DNA of 64,000 nt from Bradyrhizobium frederickii (GCF_004570865.1 NZ_SPQS01000012.1:1-64000), one strand, 5' to 3'; shown: positions 9,196 through 17,171, numbered from the stretch's first letter. Numbers and translations are program-made. Notes: a model not told the origin generated them from the sequence alone.

Positions 9196-10956
9196 ATGTT
9201 TACCAGTGTCAAGTTTCGCAACTTCAAGTCGCTCCGGGATTACACTGTCCACTTGAAGCGAACCAATATATTGGTCGGCCCCAACAATGCGGGTAAATCA
9301 AGTATCTTAGACGCGTTTCGTGTACTCGGTGCGGCGCAAACGTTCGCAATGCGCAGAAATCCTACACCATTAACGATCGGGCGCGACACGATCTCGGGAT
9401 ATGAAATTCCTCAGTCCCAACTTCCTATCTCTCTTGAGAATATTCATACAGACTACCACTCTGAGCACGAGACTTCCGTCACGTTCCAAATCGAGAACGG
9501 CAACAAGCTACAACTCTTGTTCTTTGAAAACTCGCGCTGCGTTCTTGTGGCCGATAATTTGGGACGTCAAATTCAGAATACTTCCTCGTACAAGCGGAAC
9601 TATCCGCTCACAATCTCCATATTCCCGACTCTCGGTCCGCTCGAAGAAGAGGAAAGCCCCGTCGATCCTGACTACCTTCGCCGTTGGCAGTCCACGCGGC
9701 GATCAAACCGACTTTTTCGCAACATCTGGTACCAGAACAGATCGAACTTTGATCAGTTCAAGTCTTTGGTCGAGGAAACTTGGCCCGGCATGACAATATC
9801 GCCGCCTGAGCGACACGGATTTAACCCCGCTCGTCTCACAATGTTTTGCGTCGAAAACAGAGTCACTCGAGAGGTATGCTGGGCTGGCTTCGGCTTTCAG
9901 GTGTGGCTTCAACTGCTTACCCATCTCCAGGCCGCAAGGGACGCAACCACAATGATCGTGGATGAGCCGGAGATATACCTACACCCGGACTTGCAGCGCC
10001 GTCTTTTTTTGCTGCTCAAATCCATGAACAAGCAACTGGTTATGGCCACGCATTCCTCGGAAATCGTGAATGAGGCCGAGCACGACGAGATTCTCCTCAT
10101 CAACCGCACTCGACGGACTGCCAAACGAGTTGGCGATATAGATGGCCTTCAAGAGGCGCTCTTCACAATCGGCTCTGGCCAAAACATACATCTGGCCCGT
10201 CTTTCACGCGGTCGCAAGATACTCTTTTTTGAGGGTGAGGACATAAAGCTCATGAAGAAGTTTGCAGCCCGGTTTGGGTATCGCAACTTCGAAAATGAGA
10301 CGAGCATAACAGTCGTGCCTTTAGGTGGCTTCTCTCACAAGCAAAAGATCGCCGACGCAGCCTGGACTTTCGAAAAGGTTCTCCGCGCCGAAATATCTAT
10401 TGCCGCGCTGCTCGATCGCGATTACCGCTGTGCCGAAGAAGTCGAGGAGATCGCCCGTTCAGTTCCGGCATCGATACCCGCCTTTTTCATTCTGGAGAGA
10501 AAGGAGATCGAAAATTATCTGATCGAGCCTCACGCCATTGCAAGCGCGATAAACGAGCGCTTGGCAGGTCAGTCAAACCGCACGCGCCCCGATCTAACCG
10601 CTGAAGAGACGACGCAGATCTTAGATCAAATCGCGAACGGCATGAAATCAATGGTTTTGAGCCAGCTCGCAGGAAACCGTACCCGCTTCTTCGAAGGACG
10701 GACCCGTCGCGATCCATCGACTGTATTTAATGAAGCAATTGAGTATCTGGACGCCAAATGGACATCAACTTCGAGCAAGCTAACTGTCGTCCCTGGCAAG
10801 CAACTTCTATCTTCGCTAAACACGCACCTGCAAGAAGCCATGGGAGTGTCGATTACTCCAACTCAGATCATTCGATCCTTGTCTCTGCCAAACGACTGCG
10901 ATCTGCGGCGCATACTTGCTGCGCTGGACGAATTTGCTGCCACTCATCAATCGTGA
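9196..10956 (+). CDS. OLD-family-like ATPase with C-terminal TOPRIM domain
   Basis: The 586-residue protein has an N-terminal ABC/SMC-like ATPase: Walker A GPNNAGKSS at about residues 29-37, Walker B MIVDEPEIYLHP near 255-266, and the H-loop ATHSSE near 285. A TOPRIM-like part follows, with the acidic ILFFEGEDIKLM motif, LLDRDY, and the ERKEIENYLIEP motif common in OLD nucleases. OLD proteins are ATP-regulated nucleases, several of which act in phage defence; that role here is inferred. It lacks an adjacent UvrD-type helicase, so it resembles the stand-alone class. Base composition is visibly more AT-rich than the neighbours, and a palindromic repeat sits just downstream, which fits horizontal acquisition. 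Confidence 0.82.
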   Translation: MFTSVKFRNFKSLRDYTVHLKRTNILVGPNNAGKSSILDAFRVLGAAQTFAMRRNPTPLTIGRDTISGYEIPQSQLPISLENIHTDYHSEHETSVTFQIENGNKLQLLFFENSRCVLVADNLGRQIQNTSSYKRNYPLTISIFPTLGPLEEEESPVDPDYLRRWQSTRRSNRLFRNIWYQNRSNFDQFKSLVEETWPGMTISPPERHGFNPARLTMFCVENRVTREVCWAGFGFQVWLQLLTHLQAARDATTMIVDEPEIYLHPDLQRRLFLLLKSMNKQLVMATHSSEIVNEAEHDEILLINRTRRTAKRVGDIDGLQEALFTIGSGQNIHLARLSRGRKILFFEGEDIKLMKKFAARFGYRNFENETSITVVPLGGFSHKQKIADAAWTFEKVLRAEISIAALLDRDYRCAEEVEEIARSVPASIPAFFILERKEIENYLIEPHAIASAINERLAGQSNRTRPDLTAEETTQILDQIANGMKSMVLSQLAGNRTRFFEGRTRRDPSTVFNEAIEYLDAKWTSTSSKLTVVPGKQLLSSLNTHLQEAMGVSITPTQIIRSLSLPNDCDLRRILAALDEFAATHQS

Positions 10957-10973
10957 CGTGCGGAATGTAGCCC

Positions 10974-11055
10974 GTAGGATGGGTTGAGCCCTTGCGAAAC
11001 CCATCGTTCGACGATCGGCATCGATGTGTTTCGCTTCCGCTCTACCCATTCTATG
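10974..11055. repeat. Palindromic repeat family A, copy 1
   Basis: GTAGGATGGGTTGAGCCCTT begins the element, and a degenerate inverted version (CGCTCTACCCATTCTATGA) ends it. The core contains GCGAAACCCATCG and GATGTGTTTCGC. Other copies are at 11385-11460 and 12092-12180. Confidence 0.8.
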
Positions 11056-11114
11056 AACTTTCGAATATTCTGGGGGCGTGGAAGACAACCGCGGTCAGCT
11101 TCTAAAGGCTCGGC

Positions 11115-11363
11115 ATGACCATTTCGGCAACGAGCGTTCGCTTCGACGAACACACAATGTGGGTCGAATTGTCGGACGGCCGTACGCTCGGCGTCCCGCT
11201 TGCCTGGTTTCCGCGGCTGCTGCACGCAACGTCTGCCGAGCGCAACCGAGTCGAACTGAGTCGTGTCGGGCTGCACTGGGAAGCGCTCGACGAGGACATT
11301 TCCATAGCGAGCCTCCTCGCCGGCCGAGGCGACGTAACGCGATCCACGGACCATGCGGCATAG
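11115..11363 (+). CDS. DUF2442 domain protein
   Basis: An 82-residue protein with the DUF2442 pattern: VRFDEHTMWVELSDGRTLGVPLAWFPRL followed by a segment ending with an LHWEALDEDISIASLL motif. DUF2442 proteins are small, often encoded next to DUF4160 toxin-like or other accessory genes; no DUF4160 partner is visible here. It is flanked by family A repeats on both sides. The function is unknown. Confidence 0.8.
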   Translation: MTISATSVRFDEHTMWVELSDGRTLGVPLAWFPRLLHATSAERNRVELSRVGLHWEALDEDISIASLLAGRGDVTRSTDHAA

Positions 11364-11384
11364 CCAGCACGTATTAGTTTGCAG

Positions 11385-11460
11385 AATAGGCCGAGCGAAG
11401 CGACGCCCATCAACCCTGTCAACGATGGGTTTCGCAAGTGCTCAACCCATCCTACGAGCT
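11385..11460. repeat. Palindromic repeat family A, copy 2
   Basis: Right-hand arm GATGGGTTTCGCAAGTGCTC then AACCCATCCTACGAGCT matches the ends of copies 1 and 3. The left arm (ATAGGCCGAGCGAAGCGACG) is more diverged. Confidence 0.75.
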
Positions 11461-11550
11461 GAATTGTCTTTGCGGTCGAGCCCTTCCCCCCTAAACTCCA
11501 GACTCCACCGGCATCGGTTCCGACGGGCGCGGTAGAAGCGGAGTGAAGTT

Positions 11551-12066
11551 ATGCCCAAACCGGAAAGCTTCCCGATCGAGAAGATCTTCGTTCCCACGAA
11601 GCAGAAGAAAGCCATCAAGCCCGAGATCGTCGAGGAGATCGCGGAAAGTATTCTGGACATCGGACAACAGGCCCCCATTTCCGTTCGGCTCGACGGAGAC
11701 CGCCTCGTTCTGGTCGAGGGACTGCATCGGTTAGAGGCCTGCAAGGCGCTCGGCGAGACGACCATTCTCGGCGTCCTGGTCCCGGCCGAGCTTGCTCAAC
11801 ATAAGCCGCTGTTGTCCGAGCGACCCGAAGTCGAGGCAGAGCGCATCAAGATGGCGCGATTGAAACAGTTGCGCCTCGAGAAGGAAGCCGCAGAGGCAGC
11901 GACCTCTGCCTTGAAGCGTGTCAACGCAACGGAAGCTCCGCGCACCCATCCAACAAGGGGCGTCCGCGACAATCCGAAGGCGTCACCGGGCCGGTCTGCG
12001 AAATCGCCACCGAAAACATTGTCGGACTGGATCACGCAGCAAAAGGGCAGCGGCGGCCGCTATTGA
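11551..12066 (+). CDS. Solitary ParB/Srx-type N-terminal domain protein
   Basis: A 171-residue protein. Residues 1-90 resemble the ParB-like nuclease/CTP-binding fold: SFPIEKIFVP, an IAESILDIGQQAPISVR segment and the hallmark LVEGLHRLEACKALGE (the GxHR motif, here GLHR). No helix-turn-helix or dimerisation domain follows; the tail is a basic, low-complexity region ending in a LSDWITQQKG segment. There is no ParA beside it, so chromosome partition is unlikely. Related solitary domains occur in accessory loci. Family A repeats lie on both sides. Confidence 0.75.
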   Translation: MPKPESFPIEKIFVPTKQKKAIKPEIVEEIAESILDIGQQAPISVRLDGDRLVLVEGLHRLEACKALGETTILGVLVPAELAQHKPLLSERPEVEAERIKMARLKQLRLEKEAAEAATSALKRVNATEAPRTHPTRGVRDNPKASPGRSAKSPPKTLSDWITQQKGSGGRY

Positions 12067-12091
12067 TGGCCGGCTCGTTGCCGAAGAAGCA

Positions 12092-12180
12092 GCTTGTAGG
12101 ATGGGTAGAGCCCTTGCGAAACCCGTCATTCCGCGACCGCCATTGATGGGTTTCGCTTCGCTCTACCCATCCTACGAGCT
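12092..12180. repeat. Palindromic repeat family A, copy 3 (best preserved)
   Basis: AGCTTGTAGGATGGGTAGAG at the left and its inverse CTCTACCCATCCTACGAGCT at the right enclose GCGAAACCCGTCATT and GATGGGTTTCGC arms. The stop codon of the decarboxylase-like gene touches its right end, so it may also serve as a transcript end. Confidence 0.85.
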
Positions 12181-12581
12181 TACCCCGAACGCCGGGCAGC
12201 AAAGACCTCCTTGGCGGCGAACAGGCCGTTGAGCGCCGCGGGGAAGCCCGCATAGACGGCCATCTGCATGATGACCTCGGTGATCTCCTCCTTGGTCAGC
12301 CCGACATTCAGCCCGGCCTCGATATGGACCTTCAGTTGAGGCGTCGCCGTTCCCATCGCCGTCAGCGCTGCGATAGTCGCGATTTCACGGGCGCGCAGGT
12401 CGAGGCCGGGGCGGCTGTAGATGTCGCCGAATGAGAACTCGAAAATGTAGTTGGCGAAATCGGGGGCGATATCCGCCAGCGCGGCAATGACGTTATGGCC
12501 GGCTTCTCCGTCGATTTCAGCGAGCGCCCGCTTGCCGCGTTCCAGCCGGCTTTCGCCGACGCTCGGGGATTGCTGCGTCAT
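12180..12581 (-). CDS. Carboxymuconolactone decarboxylase family protein
   Basis: A 133-residue all-alpha protein of the CMD/AhpD superfamily, with the family pattern LDLRAREIATIAALTAMG, then KVHIEAGLNVGLTKEEITEVI and MAVYAGFPAALNG. It has no CxxC motif, so it is closer to PcaC-like members than to the AhpD alkylhydroperoxidase. It overlaps the end of the MerR-type gene by 65 bases and is probably controlled by it. The substrate is unknown. Confidence 0.88.
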   Translation of the reverse strand: MTQQSPSVGESRLERGKRALAEIDGEAGHNVIAALADIAPDFANYIFEFSFGDIYSRPGLDLRAREIATIAALTAMGTATPQLKVHIEAGLNVGLTKEEITEVIMQMAVYAGFPAALNGLFAAKEVFAARRSG

Positions 12582-12945
12582 GGTCCTTCATCCTCATGTC
12601 GGTGCCGGCGTATCCGGCAATTTTGCTGTCGAGGACGAGAAGGCAGGCTTGCAGATCGGCCAATTGGGCGCGAACACGTTCGCGGTGCTGTTCGAGCAAG
12701 GCCTGGCGTTTCGCTTCCGTGCCGACGCCACGCTCCCGCAAGGCTGCATATTGCAGCATGTCCCGAATGGGCATTCCGGTTGTCTTGAGACGCCCGAGAA
12801 ATTCGATCCAGGTCAGGATTGATGCGTCGTAATTGCGTTGGCCCGATTGGTCCCGGTCAGCGTGGGGGAGCAACCCGATCCGCTCATAATATCGGATGGT
12901 GTAGGTCGACAGCCCCGAACGCTTTGCCAGTTCGCCAATCTTCAT
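12517..12945 (-). CDS. MerR family transcriptional regulator
   Basis: A 142-residue regulator with an N-terminal winged helix (MKIGELAKRSGLSTYTIRYYE, then RIGLLPHADRDQSGQRNY) and a dimerisation coiled coil (residues 75-115). There are no metal-binding cysteines in the usual places, and the tail after residue 120 is divergent. The ATG at 12945 overlaps the TGA of the upstream small gene (ATGA), which fixes the start and argues for coupling. A longer in-frame ORF from 12972 lacks that logic. Downstream it overlaps the CMD-family gene. Confidence 0.88.
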   Translation of the reverse strand: MKIGELAKRSGLSTYTIRYYERIGLLPHADRDQSGQRNYDASILTWIEFLGRLKTTGMPIRDMLQYAALRERGVGTEAKRQALLEQHRERVRAQLADLQACLLVLDSKIAGYAGTDMRMKDHDAAIPERRRKPAGTRQAGAR

Positions 12946-13280
12946 GAACGCCCGTCTTTCGTCACGACGCACGGGAAGCTACCGGTTAGAGCGCACTCTA
13001 AGTCAATAGGGAAAATGCTTGGCTTGGCCTTGGTGTGCCAGCACTCAAGTTCGGGGGCCGCATCACACCGCGTCGAGATCTGAAGCTCCATCAACGCCAT
13101 GCGCTGCAGGACAACGGGGTCCCGCTCGCCCTCCTTCGCGGTGCGGAGGATCGATTCCGCGATCGCCTGAACATGCGCGGAGCCGACCGGCGCAGGCAGC
13201 GACGCAACCGCGCTGTCCAGCGCAGCTTTCATGACGTCGATCGTTTCAGGCGAAAAGGATGCATTTGAAAAGTCTAGCAT
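12942..13280 (-). CDS. Small conserved rhizobial protein of unknown function
   Basis: 112 residues from the ATG at 13280 (MLDFSNASFSPETIDVMKAAL). The first 70 residues, rich in helix-formers and with a SAHVQAIAESILRTAKEGERDP segment, look like a small helical protein common in Bradyrhizobium. The rest (from about residue 72) is Cys-containing and atypical. Its stop overlaps the MerR ATG (ATGA), so the three genes 13280 to 12180 form one unit. An upstream ATG at 13352 is possible but would overlap the GlsB gene. Confidence 0.6.
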   Translation of the reverse strand: MLDFSNASFSPETIDVMKAALDSAVASLPAPVGSAHVQAIAESILRTAKEGERDPVVLQRMALMELQISTRCDAAPELECWHTKAKPSIFPIDLECALTGSFPCVVTKDGRS

Positions 13281-13348
13281 GGCACCAATCCGGAGGTCAC
13301 CGCGCGCCCGCGTCTTGCCGGCGCGCGATGTCGCTGCTTCAGCATGGG

Positions 13349-13654
13349 TCACCAGCGCCGGCCCCAGCTCCCGCGCCAGCTGCTTCCCCAGCCACCGCCA
13401 CCGCGAACCAGGCGGACGACCAGGAGCAGCAGCACCGCGCCGATAGTGGCGTTGACGATCGCGCTGATGATGCCGCTGCCAAGATGCACGCCGAGCTGAG
13501 GCAACAACCAGGTGCCGACAAACGCGCCGAGGATTCCGACGATGATATCACCGACGATCCCAAAGCCGGTGCCGCGGACGATCTGGCCCGCCAGCCAGCC
13601 GGCGACGAGACCTACAAACAGGATGACCAAGAGACTTTCGCTCGACATATGCAT
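13349..13654 (-). CDS. GlsB/YeaQ/YmgE family stress-response membrane protein
   Basis: 101 residues with three hydrophobic helices and the transglycosylase-associated signature: a LVAGWLAGQIVRG segment followed by GIVGDIIVGILGAFVGTWLL. The C-terminus is Gly/Arg/Trp-rich. Proteins of this family are small inner-membrane proteins induced by general stress; the biochemical role is not known. Confidence 0.92.
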   Translation of the reverse strand: MHMSSESLLVILFVGLVAGWLAGQIVRGTGFGIVGDIIVGILGAFVGTWLLPQLGVHLGSGIISAIVNATIGAVLLLLVVRLVRGGGGWGSSWRGSWGRRW

Positions 13655-14042
13655 TTTTCTACCTCAATCGTTAGGTCTGAATGACGGTGGGTCTGAGCAA
13701 GCCAGTCTGCGGTCGATCTGAATCGCATTGCCGCATCGCGCCGTCCGGAATCGCGCCGTCCGGACAGTTTCCGGTTGGTACGCACGGAGGATAAAGGCCT
13801 CGTGCCTGAGCCGCTCCAGCAAGGCGAATGCGGTCTTTTTGTCGCTGCAGGGATTCAGGATCGGAAGTTCGATCCTGCTGCGCACCGGATCATCGGCTCA
13901 ACAGGTGCAAGAGCCAACGGTTCCTCCGCACACAACTTATATTTGAATATGTCGATTCTTTTCAGGCCCGCACCGGACATGAGACCGCAAACGTCACGTT
14001 TTTCCGGTTTTTGCCGGCGTTTCCGACAACGACGCATCGATC
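13655..14042. other. Intergenic region without a convincing gene
   Basis: Holds a perfect direct repeat (ATCGCGCCGTCCGGA twice at about 13736-13766) inside a 73-codon minus-strand ORF (13664-13885) that has no recognisable family. AT-rich sequence near 13930-13970 could be a promoter region. No function can be assigned. Confidence 0.4.
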
Positions 14043-14166
14043 GTAGGGTGGGCAAAGCGACTTGTCCGCCGTAGCTCGAAGAGCGAAGGCGGAAGCGTGC
14101 CCACGACTTTGATCATGTCGGAGAAAGTCCGTGGGCACGGCGCAAGCGCGCCTTTGCCCACCCTAC
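14043..14166. repeat. Palindromic repeat family B, copy 1
   Basis: A perfect 15-bp terminal inverted repeat, GTAGGGTGGGCAAAG (14043-14057) and CTTTGCCCACCCTAC (14152-14166), encloses a second palindrome (CGTGCCCACG and CGTGGGCACG). A diverged copy lies at 35614-35690. The length and structure resemble MITE-like elements. Confidence 0.85.
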
Positions 14167-14178
14167 AATTGTCGTGAC

Positions 14179-14460
14179 CTACCACCAATACGGCCAGCGC
14201 CAGCCCTCGTAGCGCACGTAGGACGGCACCAGCGGCGGGCCGTAGGGATCGACCTTGTCGTCCTCGGGGCGATAGCGATAGCGCGGAACGATGTTGTAAT
14301 CCCACGGCGTCGGCCTCAGCACGGGCGCCGTGACGATGAGCCGCTCTTGCGGTGCGCGAACGACGACGGCTTTGCGCGTCTTCGCCTCGGCGCCGGAGGT
14401 TGCAAGGCTGCACAGCACCAGGGCGGTTCCGAGCGCGCAGGCGGCGGTCAATTTTGTCAT
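14179..14460 (-). CDS. Small secreted protein of unknown function
   Basis: 93 residues from the ATG at 14460, which has GGAG six bases upstream. A signal peptide (MTKLTAACALGTALVLCSLA..GAEA) is followed by a basic stretch and a Pro/Tyr/Trp-rich C-terminus ending GWRWPYWW. No family was recognised. It is probably periplasmic or associated with the envelope. Confidence 0.7.
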   Translation of the reverse strand: MTKLTAACALGTALVLCSLATSGAEAKTRKAVVVRAPQERLIVTAPVLRPTPWDYNIVPRYRYRPEDDKVDPYGPPLVPSYVRYEGWRWPYWW

Positions 14461-14540
14461 GCGTTGGTCTCCTTCGCGGCGAAGAGTGCAAAAGGATGTT
14501 CGGCAAGGCAAGCAAATTTCGCGCGAGATGTTTTCTGCGG

Positions 14541-14585
14541 CCATCCTTCGAGACGCCCGCTTTGGGCGGGCTCCTCAGGATGAGG
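14541..14585. repeat. Palindromic repeat family C, copy 1
   Basis: CATCCTTCGAGACGCCCGC and GCGGGCTCCTCAGGATG flank a short loop. The same element is found at 15923-15966 and, inverted, at 16007-16054. Confidence 0.8.
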
Positions 14586-14632
14586 GCGGAATGCGCGGCA
14601 ACAGCTTCAGCAGGCGCGATTGTTGCTCAGCA

Positions 14633-15307
14633 TCACTCACGCGCGCGGCGCAGGGCTTGCTCCAGCGTCTTCCGCTGCTTGTCCCAGCGGGTCTCTTCGG
14701 CCTCGGCGCGCTCCTCAAGCGCGGCTCGCGCGGCTTCGATCTCCTCCGCCTTCGCCTCGTGCTCCCGCCTCGCTTTGTCCAGCGCCGCTTCCGCTGCGCC
14801 GACGGCCTTGTCGCGGCGCGCGCGCTCTTTGGCGCGGGCGGCCTCCTCCTTGTGGCGCGCGGCCTCGCGCCGCCGCTCCTCCTTCTCGAACGCCGCGGCG
14901 GCCTTGCGGGCCGCCTGCTCGTCGAGCTTGCGCGACGGCTTCTTTGCGGACTTGGCGGCCTTGTTTGCGGTCCTGTTTGCTGTCTTGGCCGGACGCTTAC
15001 CGGGTTTGCGCTTGGACCTGGAAACGTCCTCGGCAAGATCGGTGGGCAGCTCGGCGCTTTCGGTGAACGGCCCGTCGGATCCGACCGGGCGCCTCAGCAC
15101 GATCCCCGGCTTCGCCAGCGTCGCCGCGACGATGTCGGGGTCGTCAGTCTCCTTCGCGGCGCCCTGATGGAACAGATTGGAGCTGGCGCCCCAGGCCTCA
15201 AGCGCCGCCTTCATCGAGGGCGCGGCGATGGCCTGGTCGTAGAAGCCGAGCGAGGTCTGGTAGGTCTTCAGCTTCCGTGTCGGTTTGCTTTTCGCTCGCT
15301 TTGGCAT
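14633..15307 (-). CDS. Lys/Ala/Glu-rich coiled-coil protein, TolA-like in composition
   Basis: 224 residues from the ATG at 15307. Residues 1-75 are a distinctive N-terminal part (KLKTYQTSLGFYDQAIAAPS, ALEAWGASSNLFHQG). This is followed by a basic linker of K/A/R repeats and a long charged coiled coil (about residues 125-224, KAAAAFEKEERRREAARHKE and onward). There is no signal peptide or membrane segment. Such proteins are often named TolA-like on composition alone, which is not evidence of a Tol function. Family D repeat overlaps its upstream side. Confidence 0.7.
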   Translation of the reverse strand: MPKRAKSKPTRKLKTYQTSLGFYDQAIAAPSMKAALEAWGASSNLFHQGAAKETDDPDIVAATLAKPGIVLRRPVGSDGPFTESAELPTDLAEDVSRSKRKPGKRPAKTANRTANKAAKSAKKPSRKLDEQAARKAAAAFEKEERRREAARHKEEAARAKERARRDKAVGAAEAALDKARREHEAKAEEIEAARAALEERAEAEETRWDKQRKTLEQALRRARE

Positions 15308-15327
15308 GTCGCCCCGATTGTCGTCCC

Positions 15328-15409
15328 GTAGCCCGGATGAGCGAAGCGATATCCGGGACTCATCCCACCGAAGGCAATTCCCGGATGTCGCTTCGCTCAT
15401 CCGGGCTAC
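15328..15409. repeat. Palindromic repeat family D
   Basis: A perfect 22-bp terminal inverted repeat: GTAGCCCGGATGAGCGAAGC.. at 15328-15349 and its inverse at 15388-15409. It lies between two minus-strand genes. Confidence 0.88.
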
Positions 15410-15412
15410 GAA

Positions 15413-15817
15413 CTACGAACTCTCCAGCAACGCATCGTATCCCTTCTCGCTGAACGCCAGCAGACAGAACCCGTGTCCGAACGGATCGGCCAGCATCGCG
15501 ATCCGGCCATAGGGCGCATCGCGCGCCGGCACCTCCAGGATCGCGCCGGCGCGCAGCGCGCGTTCGACGGCCGCATCGACATTCTCGACCACGACGTCGA
15601 CATGCACCGGCGTCCAGTGCCGTTCGTAGCGGCGGCGGTCGCCGCCGGCGCCCACCGTGCCGGCCTGCTTGGTCAGGAGATAGACCGGCGCCGGCCAGCC
15701 GAGCAGCTCGACGAAGCCGGCGCCGAAGCGGCGGCCGACCGTGAGGCCAAAGGCCTCGGTGTAGAAGCTGGTGGCTTGCTCGATATCGGGGACGTCGATG
15801 TTGAGGAGGAAGCTCAT
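15413..15817 (-). CDS. VOC (glyoxalase/bleomycin-resistance) family protein
   Basis: 134 residues from the ATG at 15817 (MSFLLNIDVPDIEQATSFYT). The two beta-alpha-beta-beta-beta modules of the vicinal oxygen chelate fold are visible, with VHVDVVVENVDAAVERALRAG and the closing GRIAMLADPFGHGFCLLAF. The second module's DPFGHGF motif is typical. The substrate is unknown. A longer reading frame from 15874 is less likely, because homology-like sequence begins at MSFLL. Confidence 0.88.
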   Translation of the reverse strand: MSFLLNIDVPDIEQATSFYTEAFGLTVGRRFGAGFVELLGWPAPVYLLTKQAGTVGAGGDRRRYERHWTPVHVDVVVENVDAAVERALRAGAILEVPARDAPYGRIAMLADPFGHGFCLLAFSEKGYDALLESS

Positions 15818-15922
15818 GTCGGACTCGCTGCGCATTTGCGCCGCGAGCCTAGCTGGATGGCGCGTCAGCGTCATCCAGGATGATGCCGCACGTTCGCGCT
15901 GCAGCGTCTGCCGGCCCGCGCG

Positions 15923-15966
15923 CCTCGTCCTTCGAGACGGCGCTTACGCGCCTCCTCAGGACGAGG
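15923..15966. repeat. Palindromic repeat family C, copy 2
   Basis: CTCGTCCTTCGAGACGGCGC and GCGCCTCCTCAGGACGAGG form the arms. Confidence 0.78.
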
Positions 15967-16006
15967 CTAAGCGGCATGGCATCCGTTGCGACCGCCGCCA
16001 CGCAAC

Positions 16007-16054
16007 GTCCTCATCCTGAGGAGCCCGCATCAAGCGGGCGTCTCGAAGGATGGC
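16007..16054. repeat. Palindromic repeat family C, copy 3 (inverted)
   Basis: GTCCTCATCCTGAGGAGCCC and GGGCGTCTCGAAGGATGGCC, opposite in orientation to copies 1 and 2 and 40 bases from copy 2. Confidence 0.8.
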
Positions 16055-16110
16055 CACACACGTCGCGCTCAGATGCGATCGCCTCGTCACCGGACGGGCG
16101 GCACCATTGC

Positions 16111-16210
16111 ATGATGCGCCTGTTTTGCCCGACGCCTCAAAAAGAATTTCGCCCCAACCGAAAACGCGAGCCTTATCAAGCCCCCCTCTACTGTGCATGG
16201 GGTTGTTTTC
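16111..16210. repeat. Dispersed repeat family E, copy 1
   Basis: Starts with ATGATGCGCCTGTTTTGCCC and ends with CTACTGTGCATGGGGTTGTT. The same blocks, CCTGTTTTGCCCGACG near the left and CTACTGTGCATGGGGTTGTT near the right, recur at 60341-60440 with a different middle. Confidence 0.8.
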
Positions 16211-16233
16211 GCGAAATCGTGCTGGCGAGGTGC

Positions 16234-16593
16234 TCACCTGCCCCTGAGGCTGAGGATATAGGCCGACAGCACATCCGCCTGCTCCGGCGAGATCACGAGG
16301 TTGGGCATGTTCTGGTGACTGGTCCGCCAGAACACCTTGAGCGACAGCGCGGTGGTGCCGCTGCGGTCGGCGATGGCCTGGAAGCTCGGGGCATCGTCGA
16401 ACCATCCGGCCATGCCCGGCTCTACCGCGTGACAGGTCTGGCACCATTCCTGCGCCAGGCGATGCCCTTCGGCGACCGCACGGGGACCGGACCGCGGGGC
16501 GCCCGCGGCGGTGTGGATCACGCTGAACAGGAACAGCACCGACAACGCGATCAAAAGAGCGAGGCCGAGATGGATTCGAGCACTATGCGACAT
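16234..16593 (-). CDS. Monoheme c-type cytochrome
   Basis: 119 residues. An N-terminal signal or anchor segment (LGLALLIALSVLFLFSVIH) is followed by a single heme-attachment motif CQTCH near residue 51 and a probable distal Met in QNMPNLVISPEQ, ending with the class I cytochrome helix ADVLSAYILSL. It would carry electrons in the periplasm. It has no oxidase or dehydrogenase neighbour, so the partner is unknown. Confidence 0.9.
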   Translation of the reverse strand: MSHSARIHLGLALLIALSVLFLFSVIHTAAGAPRSGPRAVAEGHRLAQEWCQTCHAVEPGMAGWFDDAPSFQAIADRSGTTALSLKVFWRTSHQNMPNLVISPEQADVLSAYILSLRGR

Positions 16594-16718
16594 CGCCCAA
16601 CCTCACCGCGATTGAATCATCGACCCAGCCTAGATTTGCAAGGCAAGGCCAAGTTGATCTGCGTCAAGGACGGAGCCGATCAGGGCGCTCGTCTTCGCAG
16701 GAACCGCCGCCCGCGTCC

Positions 16719-17171
16719 TCAGCACGCCACGAGATCGGTGTGGCCGAATCCCTTGGAATAATCGAGCAGCGAGATCACCGTCGGTGTGAGACGGATCAGC
16801 CGCACCTCGGAAGGCTTCGGCACCGGGAGGCCGGAGGCCTTCTGCTCGGGATAACGCGCCATCAACAGCGCGATCGCCTTCTCGGCTTCGGTCGGGTCGG
16901 TCACGGCCGCCGCCCGCGCCGCCATGGACACGCCGGTGATCTCCATCACCTGCGCCGGGTCGTCGTCGATCGCCAGCGACACGCGGTCGTCGCGGGACAG
17001 GTTCTGCGCCTTCTGGCTGTCGATGCCGCAGAGGAAGTAGATGGTGAAACCTTCGTTGGCGTAGCCGACCGTCGTCACTTGCGGCCAGCCGTCCGGGCGC
17101 ACGGTTGCGATCCGCATCGTGCGGTGCTGGTCCAGCAGGGTCTGAATCTTTTGTCTGAGAGTGTCGTCCAT
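16719..17171 (-). CDS. Pyridoxamine 5'-phosphate oxidase family (split-barrel) protein
   Basis: 150 residues with the flavin-reductase-like split barrel: RTMRIATVRPDGWPQVTTVGY, a DSQKAQNLSRDDRVSLAI segment, and a C-terminal VRLIRLTPTVISLLDY strand. The family includes FMN- or F420-binding oxidoreductases and general-stress proteins; this member is closest in outline to stress-type PPOX proteins. The exact cofactor and substrate are unknown. Confidence 0.88.
   Translation of the reverse strand: MDDTLRQKIQTLLDQHRTMRIATVRPDGWPQVTTVGYANEGFTIYFLCGIDSQKAQNLSRDDRVSLAIDDDPAQVMEITGVSMAARAAAVTDPTEAEKAIALLMARYPEQKASGLPVPKPSEVRLIRLTPTVISLLDYSKGFGHTDLVAC

Noticed and set aside
13664-13885. 73-codon minus-strand ORF
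   Set aside because: Contains a direct repeat and no recognised family; not enough evidence to call a gene.
14633-15307. TolA of the Tol-Pal system
   Set aside because: Only composition agrees; there is no membrane anchor and no tol or pal genes around it.
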